A DNA stretch of 62,829 bases from Selaginella moellendorffii (GCF_000143415.4 NW_003314263.1:2281563-2344391); one strand, 5' to 3'; positions 1 to 9,345 are shown, counted from the first letter of the stretch. Notes: generated by a model from the sequence alone, not told the origin. Numbers and translations are program-made.

Positions 1-1562
1 TACGTGAACCTCTGCGGAGGGCCTTTCAAAGCGCTAATGAGTTTTTCAATCTCTGCATCTTGCTTTCGTCTGAGCTCCGTAAGTAGCAGGAGTGAGCACA
101 CGATGACCAGTGTTGCCGCGGTAACGCTGGTGCTGATAACAATTATATTCTTTCTGGAGCTGGAAGAACCACTGTCTACTTTCACCAGCCGGGAGCGGTC
201 TTGAAACTTGAGGTAAGCCGTATAACTTGCTCGCTCTTGCGTCAAGCTTCCCGACACATCTCTCACGAAGTAGCAGTTTCTCAGGGTACCATCGTAAAAG
301 AGAGCAGAGCAGGAACAATTCGTCCGGCACGTTTCGAGGCAATCCTCGAGCGGAGACGAAACTCTATCGGGGCTCGTGTACTGGTTTGTGAAGTAGCGGA
401 CTCCAGACAGAGCAACGAAGTCACTCTCGTACCTGGTGTCGCAGGTTGCAAGGCGAGAGGCCCAGTTGGGACTCTCACAGGTGCCGGACTCAGCTACGGT
501 GGTGATGTTCGTGGCCCGGTTATCCATACACTCGCATGGCCCCGTTTGATTGCAAAGTCCATAGCTACCGCAGGAAAGAGGCAGATCACAGGCTCTATGA
601 CCGAAGAACTGCGTGAGCAAGAACTCGGTCTCCCAGTTCCCAGTCTCGTGCAACTTGTACGAGATCAAGTTCCCATCAGACTCGAGACGAAGCTGCCGTT
701 TGCTGTTCCCTGACCCGAGACTTACGTTGAGCGGGGCATTGCAAGGACTACTCGTGGTAGCCGCGGAGCTCCGCTCGTAGGCCATGTTGACAGCTCCACC
801 GGTTGTGTATTGGAGCACGGCAACGTAGCCGGGGCAGCGAACTCTTGCCGAGTCGATCGTGGACGGCAGCCCCAAGCTCCAGAGGAAGTAAGGCTGCTGC
901 TCTTGGGAAGGAGGACTGAAAGCCAGGACAATGGCCCGTGCCTCCATGGTTGCAGTGAAGACTCCTTCCGACATGGTGGACGAGTTTAAGTTGCTTGCAA
1001 ATCTCTGTCCGGTTACTAGCCGCTGGCCCGGAAGCAAGACATCGGTTGGATGATCGAAGGACTCCCAGACTGCTCCTCCGGACGAGTTATACAGCACCAT
1101 GTTGCCAGTTTCATCGAGGCCAATGCTCGCGATGGTTTGATCGTCCGAGGGAGACCAGGCCGTGGTTAGATCGCCATTGAGGAGCTTGAGCTGGCCAGCG
1201 GTTTTTGTGAGACGGGACTCGTTGCTGACAGCTTTACTTCGATTCGCTGTCCAGATTGGAGCTCCCGCGGTGGCGTTCGTCGCTCCCATCACCAGCGAGA
1301 GGTAATAGTTCCCTGTTCCATTGAAGTTGAGGAAAGCTAACCCAAAGGTGCCGTTGTCGCTCAGGAGGAACTCTTGCTCGCCGCTGCTGCCGTTAAGATC
1401 TCTTGGAGCACTCACCAGGATGTAACTTCCGGAGCTTCCAAAACCGGGGAGCTCACGGCCTTGGATGGTGGCTGTCCAGTTCTCCGGAATGGTGTAGACT
1501 CGCCCCGAGGCGACGCTCGCGAGGCTCACAAGCAGCACGGCTAGAACTCCCACCGTTTTCAT
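1..1562 (-). CDS. G-type lectin S-receptor-like kinase, 5' part (runs off the window)
   Basis: Reading the minus strand from the ATG at 1562-1560 gives one uninterrupted frame of about 520 codons to the window edge. The protein starts with a signal peptide (MKTVGVLAVLLVSLASVASG). A bulb-lectin/S-domain extracellular part follows, with the hallmarks IWTANR and VWESFDHPTDVLLPGQ. Next come a Cys-rich EGF/PAN region (CDLPLSCGSYGLC, then CLETCRTNCSCSALFYDG) and a transmembrane helix near residues 480-503. The sequence is cut just as the kinase begins (PPQRFTY). It is a plasma-membrane receptor kinase of the SD2 type. It is closely related to the gene at 2118 and transcribed away from it, so the two are a head-to-head duplicate pair. 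Ligand and kinase activity cannot be judged because the kinase lies outside the window. Confidence 0.9.
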   Translation of the reverse strand, partial: MKTVGVLAVLLVSLASVASGRVYTIPENWTATIQGRELPGFGSSGSYILVSAPRDLNGSSGEQEFLLSDNGTFGLAFLNFNGTGNYYLSLVMGATNATAGAPIWTANRSKAVSNESRLTKTAGQLKLLNGDLTTAWSPSDDQTIASIGLDETGNMVLYNSSGGAVWESFDHPTDVLLPGQRLVTGQRFASNLNSSTMSEGVFTATMEARAIVLAFSPPSQEQQPYFLWSLGLPSTIDSARVRCPGYVAVLQYTTGGAVNMAYERSSAATTSSPCNAPLNVSLGSGNSKRQLRLESDGNLISYKLHETGNWETEFLLTQFFGHRACDLPLSCGSYGLCNQTGPCECMDNRATNITTVAESGTCESPNWASRLATCDTRYESDFVALSGVRYFTNQYTSPDRVSSPLEDCLETCRTNCSCSALFYDGTLRNCYFVRDVSGSLTQERASYTAYLKFQDRSRLVKVDSGSSSSRKNIIVISTSVTAATLVIVCSLLLLTELRRKQDAEIEKLISALKGPPQRFT

Positions 1563-2015
1563 CGATCTCGACCTCAAAGGTATGGAAAGAATGGTTCTTC
1601 CTCGCATAGAAAGTGATCTTTGGGTTCTTTCTTAGGAAAAGCTGAACATTTCTAAGGCTACCCGTCCATCAATTTGACAAGCTTGGAATTCAATCGCACG
1701 AGACCTTTCGTGAGCTTTGTCAAAGACTGGGAACGCGCTATTGTTTACGTATGGCTAATAAAGCTTCGGTTTGTCAGTGGTCGAACAGATCGCAATCCAA
1801 AACTTTTCTCAGTGAGGTAACCGTCCGTTCCAGAGGAGGAATTACGTGTGTCGTGCAATTACGTGTCTTTGACAAATTTCTCATTCAAAGGTCTCGTGCG
1901 AATTCAAAGGTAATGGCGATGGTTTGATTTCAGATGATATTTCGGTCCATTCTCCAGAAAAATCAAGAGAAGTCTACGCCCATGGAGAATTAAATTCCAA
2001 GCTCACTGATAAACA
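1563..2015. promoter_or_regulatory. Shared intergenic region of the divergent receptor-kinase pair
   Basis: This 450-bp gap separates the starts of two lectin receptor kinases pointing in opposite directions and must hold the promoter of the minus-strand gene. I see no further ORF. A duplicated word (caaag-gtctcgtgcgaattcaa and its inverse near 1690 and 1890) suggests a small inverted repeat. Confidence 0.4.
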
Positions 2016-2088
2016 GGGGTTGTAGCTCAGATGGTAGAGCGATCGCTTTGCATGCGATAGGTAAGGGGATCGATGCCCCTCATCTCCA
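2016..2088 (+). tRNA. tRNA-Ala (anticodon TGC), slightly degenerate
   Basis: The 73 nt fold as a cloverleaf with D-arm GCTC/GAGC and a perfect anticodon stem ATCGC/GCGAT around loop TTTGCAT (anticodon TGC). The acceptor stem keeps the alanine identity pair G3:U70. Differences from the usual plant tRNA-Ala are a U5:U68 mismatch, a T-loop beginning ATCGA instead of TTCGA, and G at the end of the loop. A T-run at 2098-2110 could serve as Pol III terminator. It ends only 29 nt before the start of the next gene. It may be functional or an early pseudogene. Confidence 0.8.
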
Positions 2089-2117
2089 CTACTTCCGTTT
2101 TCTTCTTTTTGTTTGGG

Positions 2118-4700
2118 ATGGCGGTCGAGCGCGTCCTCGCCTTCTCTTTTCTCGCGATAATCTCCTTCTCGCAATCTCTAGCCAAGAGCTTCGATCTCCC
2201 GGACCACTGGAGCGCGAGCAATGACGCTAGTTTGGAGCAGCTGGATGCTGCTAATGGGATCGGCCACTACCGATTGATCCCCGCTCCCTCCTCTCCGGGC
2301 GAGAAGCTCGTCAGCGCCAATGGTACGTTTGCCCTCTGCTTCTTCACCTTCCGCGGCACAGAGAAATCCCACCTCTCGATCGTCATCCGCAGCGCTAATT
2401 CGCCCAACACCTCCGCCGCCGTCGTGTGGACGGCAAATCGGCGCGATCCCATCCGAGGAGGCGGCGCCCTGCGCTGGAATTCCACCAAGAAATCCCTGGA
2501 TCTCAGCGATCTCGACGGGAATACCGTCTGGAGCACCGATCCATCCAACGCAACCACGATCGAGCTCCAAGAATCGGGAAATCTTGTGCTCCGTGACGCC
2601 GGCGACCGCGAGGTCTGGCAGAGCTTCGACAATCCCAGCGATGTCATCCTCGAGGGGCAGAAGATCTTCACGGGGCAGCGATTAACAAGCAGCAAGAATC
2701 GATCGAGCTTGGAGGAGGGGAATTTCGAGGTCGCCATAGAGCCCAATGGAGTAGGGTTCTACCTCGTCAAAGATCCTTCGTCTTCTTCTTCTTCCTCGCT
2801 CAAAGAGCCATACTTCCAATGGGCTCTCTGGAACCAAGATAACAATCGCCCAGTGGACTCGCCATGCCAGACGTACGAGACCGTACTTGAATTGCGCCCG
2901 GGGGCCATTGTTATGTCGTACCAGAGGTCCCGCGCGGCCGTACTCCAGGGCGGGAACTTTTCAAATTTCCCCAGGTGTGGACCGGACCTCTCTACGAACC
3001 TCCCGGGCGAGCGAGGAGCCCTAAATTTCATCAAGCTCGACATCACTGGCGATCTGGTCCAGCAGAGCTTCGATGCCGCGGCATCGATCTGGCAGAGCTT
3101 CTCGACCCCGGTGAGGAGCCAGGTCGGTGCTTGCTTGCCGATGGCATGTGGATCGAATAGCATCTGTCGGGGTAGCGGCCAATGCGAGTGCTTGATCAAG
3201 AACCCTAGCAGCGGCAGCGGCAGCGGCAATCTATCTTGTCCAGCTCCAATCGAAAGGCCGCTGGCGTGCAGCAATCTCGAGGCCAGGAATCACCACTTCT
3301 TGAATGTAAGCGGTGCTTCGTACTTCTCCAATCGCTACAGCACCCCCGATAGGGTCTCCAGCTTCCAGGATTGCTCGCGGCTCTGTCTCGCGAATTGCTC
3401 CTGCCGCGTATTCTTCTACAACACCGATGGCTCGTGCTTCTTTGTCAACCGCGTCTACGGCAGCCTCACCGCGGATTCGTCCTCCACCGCCTACCTCAAG
3501 ATCCAGAATTCCGAGTTTGTGGATCCAAACAAACGCCAGAAGACGATGGCGGTGGCTCTGGGAGTGAGTGGAAGCGCTCTCTTTGTGGTGCTGTGCGTCA
3601 GCGCTGTGGCATTCTACATGTGGCGGAAGCAATCGAGCAGGATAGCTGGAACGCTGGCCGAGGCTTTGCAGGGATCGATCCATCGATTCACGTACAAGGA
3701 GCTCGAGTTGGCGACAGCGAATTTCTCGTCGATGGTCGGTAGTGGCGGATCAGGGACAGTGTTTCAGGGAACCTTTCTCGATGGCACCAAGGTGGCGATC
3801 AAGAAGCTGGAGAACACCAGCCAGGGGCAGAAGGAATTCGTGGCGGAGGTGAACAGCATTGGTAGCATCAGCCACATGAACATCATCAAGCTCTGTGGAT
3901 TCTGTGCCGAACGATCGCATCGTTTGCTTGTCTACGAGTTCATCGCCAATGGGTCTCTGGATCACTGGCTGTTTCACGACGACGCTGCTAGCCAGGATTC
4001 GTCCGCCAACTTTCTGGATTGGAGGACTCGATTTGGCATCGCTCTGGGTGTTGCTCGAGGTCTGTCCTACTTGCACGAGGAATCCAGGCAGCTGATCATG
4101 CATCTAGACATCAAGCCGCAAAACATCCTCTTGGACGAGCAATTCGTGGCCAAGATCGCCGACTTTGGGACGTCCAAGCTCATGGCGAGCAGGGAAATCA
4201 GCCAGGAGACGACCAACGTACGAGGAACTCCCGGCTACTTGGCTCCAGAGTGGCTGCTCCACTCGGTGGCGACGAAGAAATGCGACGTGTATAGCTATGG
4301 AATGGTGCTGCTGGAGATCATCGCTGGGAGGAGGAACTTGATGAGCTCTTGCGAGGACGAAGATCTGGCGTGGTACTTCCCGGCCTTGGCGGTGAAGAAG
4401 GCGTCGCAGGGGATGATCCGGGAGATCTATGACAGGAGAATTGCGGGAGAAGTGGAAGAGAAAGAGGGCGAGAGGATCGCTCGCGTCGCGCTGTGGTGCA
4501 TCCAAGAGAATCCCGCGATGAGGCCGTCGATGGAGAGCGTCGTGAAGATGCTGGAGGGACTGGAAGAAGTTTTGGATCCGCCGCTAGAGTTCCACTTCGC
4601 GCTCCAATCGTCCGGGATCATCAGCATCTCCACCATCGCCAATAGCCTCGCCTTTGAAGATGACCTAAATTTGAAAAGCATAGATAGCGGGAAGGTCTAG
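2118..4700 (+). CDS. G-type lectin S-receptor-like serine/threonine kinase (SD2-like)
   Basis: Intronless gene of 860 codons. An in-frame ATG at 2073 lies inside the tRNA, so the ATG at 2118, which opens a clean signal peptide (MAVERVLAFSFLAIISF), is preferred. Domain order: bulb-lectin/S-domain with VVWTANRRDPI and VWQSFDNPSDV; an EGF/PAN-type Cys region at about residues 350-465; a transmembrane helix at about 475-501; a kinase at about 526-810. The kinase has glycine loop GSGGSGTVFQG, VAIKK lysine, catalytic loop HLDIKPQN, DFGTSK and GTPGYLAPEW. The Arg of the usual HRD is Leu, as in SD2-5-type receptor kinases, so it is a non-RD kinase. Expected role: plasma-membrane sensing in immunity or self-recognition; the ligand is unknown. 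It is the divergent paralogue of the gene at 1-1562. Confidence 0.93.
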   Translation: MAVERVLAFSFLAIISFSQSLAKSFDLPDHWSASNDASLEQLDAANGIGHYRLIPAPSSPGEKLVSANGTFALCFFTFRGTEKSHLSIVIRSANSPNTSAAVVWTANRRDPIRGGGALRWNSTKKSLDLSDLDGNTVWSTDPSNATTIELQESGNLVLRDAGDREVWQSFDNPSDVILEGQKIFTGQRLTSSKNRSSLEEGNFEVAIEPNGVGFYLVKDPSSSSSSSLKEPYFQWALWNQDNNRPVDSPCQTYETVLELRPGAIVMSYQRSRAAVLQGGNFSNFPRCGPDLSTNLPGERGALNFIKLDITGDLVQQSFDAAASIWQSFSTPVRSQVGACLPMACGSNSICRGSGQCECLIKNPSSGSGSGNLSCPAPIERPLACSNLEARNHHFLNVSGASYFSNRYSTPDRVSSFQDCSRLCLANCSCRVFFYNTDGSCFFVNRVYGSLTADSSSTAYLKIQNSEFVDPNKRQKTMAVALGVSGSALFVVLCVSAVAFYMWRKQSSRIAGTLAEALQGSIHRFTYKELELATANFSSMVGSGGSGTVFQGTFLDGTKVAIKKLENTSQGQKEFVAEVNSIGSISHMNIIKLCGFCAERSHRLLVYEFIANGSLDHWLFHDDAASQDSSANFLDWRTRFGIALGVARGLSYLHEESRQLIMHLDIKPQNILLDEQFVAKIADFGTSKLMASREISQETTNVRGTPGYLAPEWLLHSVATKKCDVYSYGMVLLEIIAGRRNLMSSCEDEDLAWYFPALAVKKASQGMIREIYDRRIAGEVEEKEGERIARVALWCIQENPAMRPSMESVVKMLEGLEEVLDPPLEFHFALQSSGIISISTIANSLAFEDDLNLKSIDSGKV

Positions 4701-4799
4701 GCATAACCATGAGCATATGCCAAAGCAAATATTCTTTCTTTCAATTCAGAGCCCTAAAGTTTAGTTCTTTCTTCTCGAGCAAGCTTGTGTGCGACGGCA

Positions 4800-6851
4800 A
4801 TGGTGTTCCACACGGAGCTGATGATCCGCCTCGCTCGAGCGCCGAAATCTCTCTCTCTAGGCCGCGGCGACACTCCCGACACCGATCCGGATATGACGTG
4901 GTTGTCGACGATGATCCAGAAGCCCCAAGCGGATCACGGCTTTCCCTCGGCTGCGATCTCCGCCCTAGCGCCGGCCAGGATCGCAAAGCTCCGCCCAGAA
5001 TCGCTGGCCAGAGGCCGTGTTCTCCATGGAGTACTCATCGCGGATGCGCTCATGCTCGAGGACAGCGTCCAGGTACTCACTACGCTCAGGGATTCCAGAG
5101 GCGACGAAGTGTTGCTGGCGATCAAGCACGCAGTGGCCAGCGACGCCACGGCCGAGCAAGTCCGAGCGAAATATCCGAGAGGAGCTCGAGTGGCCGTCAA
5201 GGAGCCGATGCTCCACAAGCACCATGGTTCCTTCATCTCGCTGGACAACCCGGCCAATGTGGAGGTGATCTCCTACCTCAGCGACGAGCAGCTGGAACGA
5301 TACGCAGGTATGGCTCCCGCGGCACTGCGAGTAGAGGGCAACAAGCTCTTCCAAGATGGGAGCTTTGAGGCTGCCGCTCAAGCCTACGCCTTGAGCGCTG
5401 TGAAATGCGAGCAGGAGGAGGAGCGTGATCGTGTTCTTGCTCTCTCCAACCAGGCCGAGAGCTTTTTCAAGCTGGGACGATATGAGCAGTGCGTGGATGC
5501 CGCAAGTGCCGCTCTCGCCGTGGATCCCCGCCACCTCAAGAGCCTCTACAGGAAAGCTTTGGCGCTGCTCAATCTCCAGTGCTACGAGTGGTCGTGCCGG
5601 CTCTTGAGCAACGTTCTTGGAGTGGACGAGGAAATCGATCAATTGCACGAAAGATGTCAGAAGCTCGCGATCCAGAGCAAGGACATCAGCAGCATCATGG
5701 CAGATATCCATGGTTTTTATCGAGCCTGGAGCGAAGGAGAGCAAGCCCCACTTTTCCCAGAGGTTGCTGACAACGTTTGCCAAGTGGAAGTGAAGAAATG
5801 CGAGGACCAGAGCAAGCAACGAGGCCGGGGGCTCTTTGCGACGACCAACATCAAGAAAGGCGAGCTTGTCCTTACCAGCAACTCGGCGGCTTTCGAGCGA
5901 GGTGGCAACATCTCGGTATGCAACAGGAATGCCTCAATCCGATTCCTTGACATGGCCATGAAGTCGCCACGAGCATACAAGCAGATCCACAGCCTTGCTA
6001 GCATGGCCGCAGGGAACGAGCGTGAAGTTCCAGCAATGGAGCTCTTCCAGGCAGACTGGGCCACGCCGGAGAACTGGTCGAGCGTCAGCACCGACAGCAG
6101 CAGGGAAGCTCTCGAAGGCATTTCGGTGGAGAGGGTCTTCGAGACTGTGAGCGTAGCTTCCTTCAATCCGACAGGTCCAGGTCCTGACGAGAACACGCAG
6201 CGCCTGCTCTACGTTGGTACCTGGCTCATCCCCAGCTTCATCAACCATTGCTGTGTTGGGAACGTTTGCCAGAGGTTGTTTGGCACCACGGTTTGCTACT
6301 TTGCCACCCGAGACATCCAGGCCGGGGAGGAGCTTGGGCACTGCTACATCATCGCCGGCCATCCTTACAGGCGGACGAGGTTGGACTTCGAGTGCGCTTG
6401 CAAGAAGTGCGAGCTGGAGCGGCAGCTGGACGAGGATCTCGCGGAGGTGACGGGCTGCTACAGGGACTTGGCCGAGGCCAACTTCGAGTTCCGGTTGAAG
6501 GGAGAGACCGACATCCCCGGGATGGTGGCGAAGCTGGAGAAAGTGTTGGCGACCAAGCTCCAGGAGGAGGAGGATCGGCAGTGCATGAGAGCGGTGCATT
6601 GGTCGCTTTATTTGATTTACTACCAAAAGCTCAGGCGCGGAAACGTGGTGGCGCTGCCCGAGGGGATGGTTCCTGCGGGAGAGGTGATCATGGAGGCGAT
6701 CCACAGGTTCTCGGCGGGCAACCTTTGCAGCAAGTGGTGCCTTGAGATGATGGCGGAGTGCGCACGGGACAAGGAAGCGGCGAGGAGAGATGGAGGTGGA
6801 GGTGCTGTTTGGGAAGCAGGAGAACGCTTGCGTCGCCAAGGCCATCTATGA
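4800..6851 (+). CDS. TPR and SET domain (SMYD-like) protein
   Basis: The ATG at 4800 opens a frame of 683 codons without introns. A TPR stretch covers about residues 175-285 (LRVEGNKLFQDGSFEAAAQA). A split SET domain follows: RGRGLFATTNIKKGELVL near 340, the Asn-His core FINHCCVGNV near 480 (usual form NHSCxPN), then GEELGHCY. A Cys cluster CACKKCELE near 530 resembles a post-SET zinc site. Such proteins are protein-lysine methyltransferase candidates; the altered core makes activity uncertain. The last ~20 residues look out of frame: every scattered paralogous fragment in this window reads on in another frame (MExEWEVKFGKQE-type), which here would end at 6892. The 3' end of this gene is the source of several downstream fragments. 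Confidence 0.85.
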   Translation: MVFHTELMIRLARAPKSLSLGRGDTPDTDPDMTWLSTMIQKPQADHGFPSAAISALAPARIAKLRPESLARGRVLHGVLIADALMLEDSVQVLTTLRDSRGDEVLLAIKHAVASDATAEQVRAKYPRGARVAVKEPMLHKHHGSFISLDNPANVEVISYLSDEQLERYAGMAPAALRVEGNKLFQDGSFEAAAQAYALSAVKCEQEEERDRVLALSNQAESFFKLGRYEQCVDAASAALAVDPRHLKSLYRKALALLNLQCYEWSCRLLSNVLGVDEEIDQLHERCQKLAIQSKDISSIMADIHGFYRAWSEGEQAPLFPEVADNVCQVEVKKCEDQSKQRGRGLFATTNIKKGELVLTSNSAAFERGGNISVCNRNASIRFLDMAMKSPRAYKQIHSLASMAAGNEREVPAMELFQADWATPENWSSVSTDSSREALEGISVERVFETVSVASFNPTGPGPDENTQRLLYVGTWLIPSFINHCCVGNVCQRLFGTTVCYFATRDIQAGEELGHCYIIAGHPYRRTRLDFECACKKCELERQLDEDLAEVTGCYRDLAEANFEFRLKGETDIPGMVAKLEKVLATKLQEEEDRQCMRAVHWSLYLIYYQKLRRGNVVALPEGMVPAGEVIMEAIHRFSAGNLCSKWCLEMMAECARDKEAARRDGGGGAVWEAGERLRRQGHL

Positions 6852-7126
6852 GAGAGGTACGGAACTCATTGCTCAGGATCTAATGTGCTGATCAGTTCTT
6901 TAGTTTCTTCGTCTTCTTCTCTTTGTTTCTCTCCTTCTCCTTCGTCTTCTTCTCTCTCGTTCTTGTTCGTCTACTTCTTTGAGCTTGTCCTTTGTTTGAT
7001 CGTCTCAACTTTGTCTCGGTTTCGAAAATAATGTAAGTTTTGCTATAAACTCTTAGTGCCGAAAAAGCAAGTCGATCGCAGAAGTAACAATCCGAGAAAA
7101 CAGAATCGAGATAAAATTCTCCAAGA

Positions 7127-7208
7127 CGTCGTCTGAGAGATTCGAACTCTCGCTGAGAGACCCCATGTTCTTAGCAGGCACACGGCTTAACCACTCGGCC
7201 AAAGAGAC
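7127..7208 (-). tRNA. tRNA-Ser (GCT), degenerate copy
   Basis: Minus-strand 82-nt tRNA-Ser with anticodon GCT, long variable arm and intact T-arm GAGAGTTCGAATCTCTC. Compared with the two perfect copies at 9581 and 12569 it has several substitutions, including ones that break acceptor-stem pairs. It is probably a decaying copy. Confidence 0.7.
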
Positions 7209-7468
7209 ATTACTTTTCGAAAGCACGTTTATGGGGCATGCTTTAGTGAATGTACTACAATTTTTTTGCCTGCTATTAAAGTTGGCGGTTTTGCTTTGGT
7301 GAGTGCTTTCTCCATGCGCCTCGTGGCGCCACACCCATGAACAAACCTCCGCTTCTATGTCGAGACACGTGTAATCCCCCAAAGACATAACCAACCTTTC
7401 TAACAAAGTATAAAGAAGAGCTTACGTGAATCATTGTGTAAGTATCGTACCCCAAAGAGCGAGAAAAC

Positions 7469-8479
7469 ATGAGAAACATGGCGCTCATTGTTCTAGCTCC
7501 AATTCTACTCTTGCTCGTGAGCTCGGTTCTCCTCTGCCATGGACAGCCCCCAGCGAATCGTCAGTTTGGTGGAATCTTCAGGTTTCGGCTTGGTTTTGCG
7601 CAGCTTGCCGTGGAGCGTGTCCAAGACCTCATGGATCGCCTCGAGGCCTTCGTGGGGAGGAGATTTAGAGGCAATTTTGGTTACTTTGCAGGAAGGAGCG
7701 TGGGATTCGTGGTGGAGTACGCAAACAATGCCTACGTCCGCGTGAGAGTGTGGCTCTACAACCGAGCTTACACTGAGAACGCAGACATTTGCTCCGTTGC
7801 GCCAGGTCGCGCGAGTCTCCCAGGGGGCGACCTCCTAGACAGCGTTGGGCGGATGATTGCAACCATCCGAGCGGAGCTGCTAGACGTGGCTCGGACGCGA
7901 AGCTGGTTTGGCCGAGTCAACATAGTGCTCGGCTACTTTGGGATTGAGTATGAGTTCCAGGGCACCCCATTCGACAGCGATCCTGGCGATAGGCCTGAAG
8001 GAGATGGTGGATCAAGCGGTGAACTACTTGGGTTTGACCGCACTGACTTCCTTGTTCACCCAGTCAGCACGGTCGTTGGCTTGGGCGTTGACCCTGACGC
8101 CGGGAATTGCTGGGTCTTTGCTACGTCTCTAGTTGGCGGGAGTCACCCCCAGGGATCGACGCTGCCCGAGGGGAACAGCTTGGTCTCACCGAGCATGGAG
8201 TTTAGGCTGTCTATGGAGGCCGGGTGTGATCTGGTGGTAAGACGTAGCCACAGCGGGGAGATTGTCCGGAGGATTGTTCGCGGGAGGGATCAAGCGTGTG
8301 TCTTGTCTCTCTGGAAGAATGGGGTGCTCTTGGTCTCTGGATCGCGGGTGGTCATCTTGAAGACGAAAACGAACTATGGGTCCAAACATTCGTATGGTCT
8401 GGCAATGGAGAACGATGGTCATGCCAGGCTTTATATGACGGACTTGGTGAAACAGATTTGGTCAACCGAGCACATATAG
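7469..8479 (+). CDS. Secreted protein: novel N-terminal domain plus bulb-type lectin domain
   Basis: Intronless, 336 codons. A clear signal peptide ends near CHG (residue 25). Residues 26-190 form a domain I do not recognise, rich in Arg, Val and Phe (FVGRRFRGNFGYFAGRSVGF). Residues about 200-336 look like a bulb-type (GNA-like) lectin: GSTLPEGNSLVSPSMEFRLS, CDLVV, a Trp-containing strand and YGLAMENDGHARLYM. The classical mannose motif QxDxNxVxY is degenerate at both visible sites, so mannose binding is doubtful. There is no kinase or membrane helix, so the product should be extracellular. It is about 90% identical to the inverted copy at 34167-35174. A defence-related sugar-binding role is inference only. 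Confidence 0.75.
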   Translation: MRNMALIVLAPILLLLVSSVLLCHGQPPANRQFGGIFRFRLGFAQLAVERVQDLMDRLEAFVGRRFRGNFGYFAGRSVGFVVEYANNAYVRVRVWLYNRAYTENADICSVAPGRASLPGGDLLDSVGRMIATIRAELLDVARTRSWFGRVNIVLGYFGIEYEFQGTPFDSDPGDRPEGDGGSSGELLGFDRTDFLVHPVSTVVGLGVDPDAGNCWVFATSLVGGSHPQGSTLPEGNSLVSPSMEFRLSMEAGCDLVVRRSHSGEIVRRIVRGRDQACVLSLWKNGVLLVSGSRVVILKTKTNYGSKHSYGLAMENDGHARLYMTDLVKQIWSTEHI

Positions 8480-8719
8480 AATAAAAGTGCGATGTTTGGA
8501 ATTTATATGTTGCAAAGTAATACACAGTTTTGCGAACTTAGAAAAGTCCCAGCTCCCGTGACAAGTTGCGAGGGGAAAGAAAAGGGGGCAATCGCTCGCA
8601 GTCATTTTCACTGCATGAGAAAGCAAAAGTCGTTTAGAGTTGGCTCTTTGAATTCTAACTTTCTTGGGCGATTTTTAACTCTCGATTCTCAAAAGTTCGT
8701 CAACAATCACCACAAAAGA

Positions 8720-8935
8720 ACTCGGACTTGGCCGCGAGCAAATGTGAGAAAGCCAGTGCGTCCTTGTTTCAGCGGAATGCCTTGCCACGACCGCACCAAT
8801 GCTTGGCTGGGAGTATTTCTTGTGTGGAGGCAAAGATCTGTCCTCAACTTCGCTGTCATTGTCTCCGAGGAACTCCTTGTTTCCTAAATGCCTTTCTTTG
8901 TCCTTGTTATATGCTATTTCACAGCTCCTGGAAGA
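8720..8935 (-). pseudogene. Fragment of the TRM61 gene 3' end
   Basis: Read on the minus strand this matches the last exons of the methyltransferase gene at 10829-12262, including the GCATTGG-type segment and the GCTGAAAC...ACACTGGCTTTCTCACATTTGCTCG tail, with small deletions. It is the pseudogene tail of inverted-repeat arm A. Confidence 0.7.
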
Positions 8936-9019
8936 TTCCATCGTTAAACCTTTGAATATTCGAAAATATCGTCTCATGGGATTCTTACTTATATTTCTCA
9001 AACATAGCAATTCTACCTC

Positions 9020-9345
9020 TTTCCTCAAGTTCGTCATGTAAAGCTTGACATCCATCGTTCTCCATTGCGTAACCATACGAATGCTTACTTCCATAGTTTG
9101 TTCTCGCTGACCAGCCTCCGCGAGCCAGAGACCGGGAGCACCACATTCTTCCAGCCAACACGGCGGCGTAGTGTGTGAGCCTGCCACATCTCATTCTATG
9201 GAGGCAGGAAGGAGTGCGGGATTTGTGATGGAGTACGCAAACGAAACCAATTTATGGATCCAAGCATTCGTATGGTCTGGCAATGGAGAACCCAGGCTTT
9301 ACATGACGGACTTGGCGAAAGAGATTTTGCATATATAGAATAGAA
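9020..9345. pseudogene. Broken, partly inverted lectin-gene fragments
   Basis: 9020-9190 is a minus-strand piece of the lectin C-terminus (reads near YGSKHSYG). 9195-9345 is a plus-strand piece that joins the GRSxGFVxEYAN segment directly to the C-terminal end, with the middle deleted. Two pieces in opposite orientation show local inversion after duplication. Confidence 0.7.

Larger units (their letters stand above)
7400..8935 (+). repeat. Inverted-repeat arm A (lectin gene plus methyltransferase tail)
   Basis: This segment is matched in reverse orientation at about 33690-35220. Both arms hold the lectin gene, the same ~240-nt 3' flank (for example ctcccgtgacaagtt) and a fragment of the TRM61 3' end. 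The arms bracket the whole Fic array. Boundaries were set by eye. Confidence 0.8.

Noticed and set aside
2073-2117. In-frame ATG upstream of the receptor kinase
   Set aside because: It lies in the T-loop of the tRNA-Ala, and the added residues spoil the signal peptide. The ATG at 2118 gives a clean secretion signal.
4709-5368. 219-codon plus-strand ORF
   Set aside because: Arg/Pro/Ser-rich out-of-frame shadow of the TPR-SET gene with no domain.
5934-6845. 303-codon minus-strand ORF
   Set aside because: Antisense shadow of the GC-rich SET gene; composition follows the opposite-strand codons.
8675-9187. 170-codon minus-strand ORF as a real gene
   Set aside because: It is a chance fusion of lectin and TRM61 pseudogene pieces in mixed frames; neither domain is complete.
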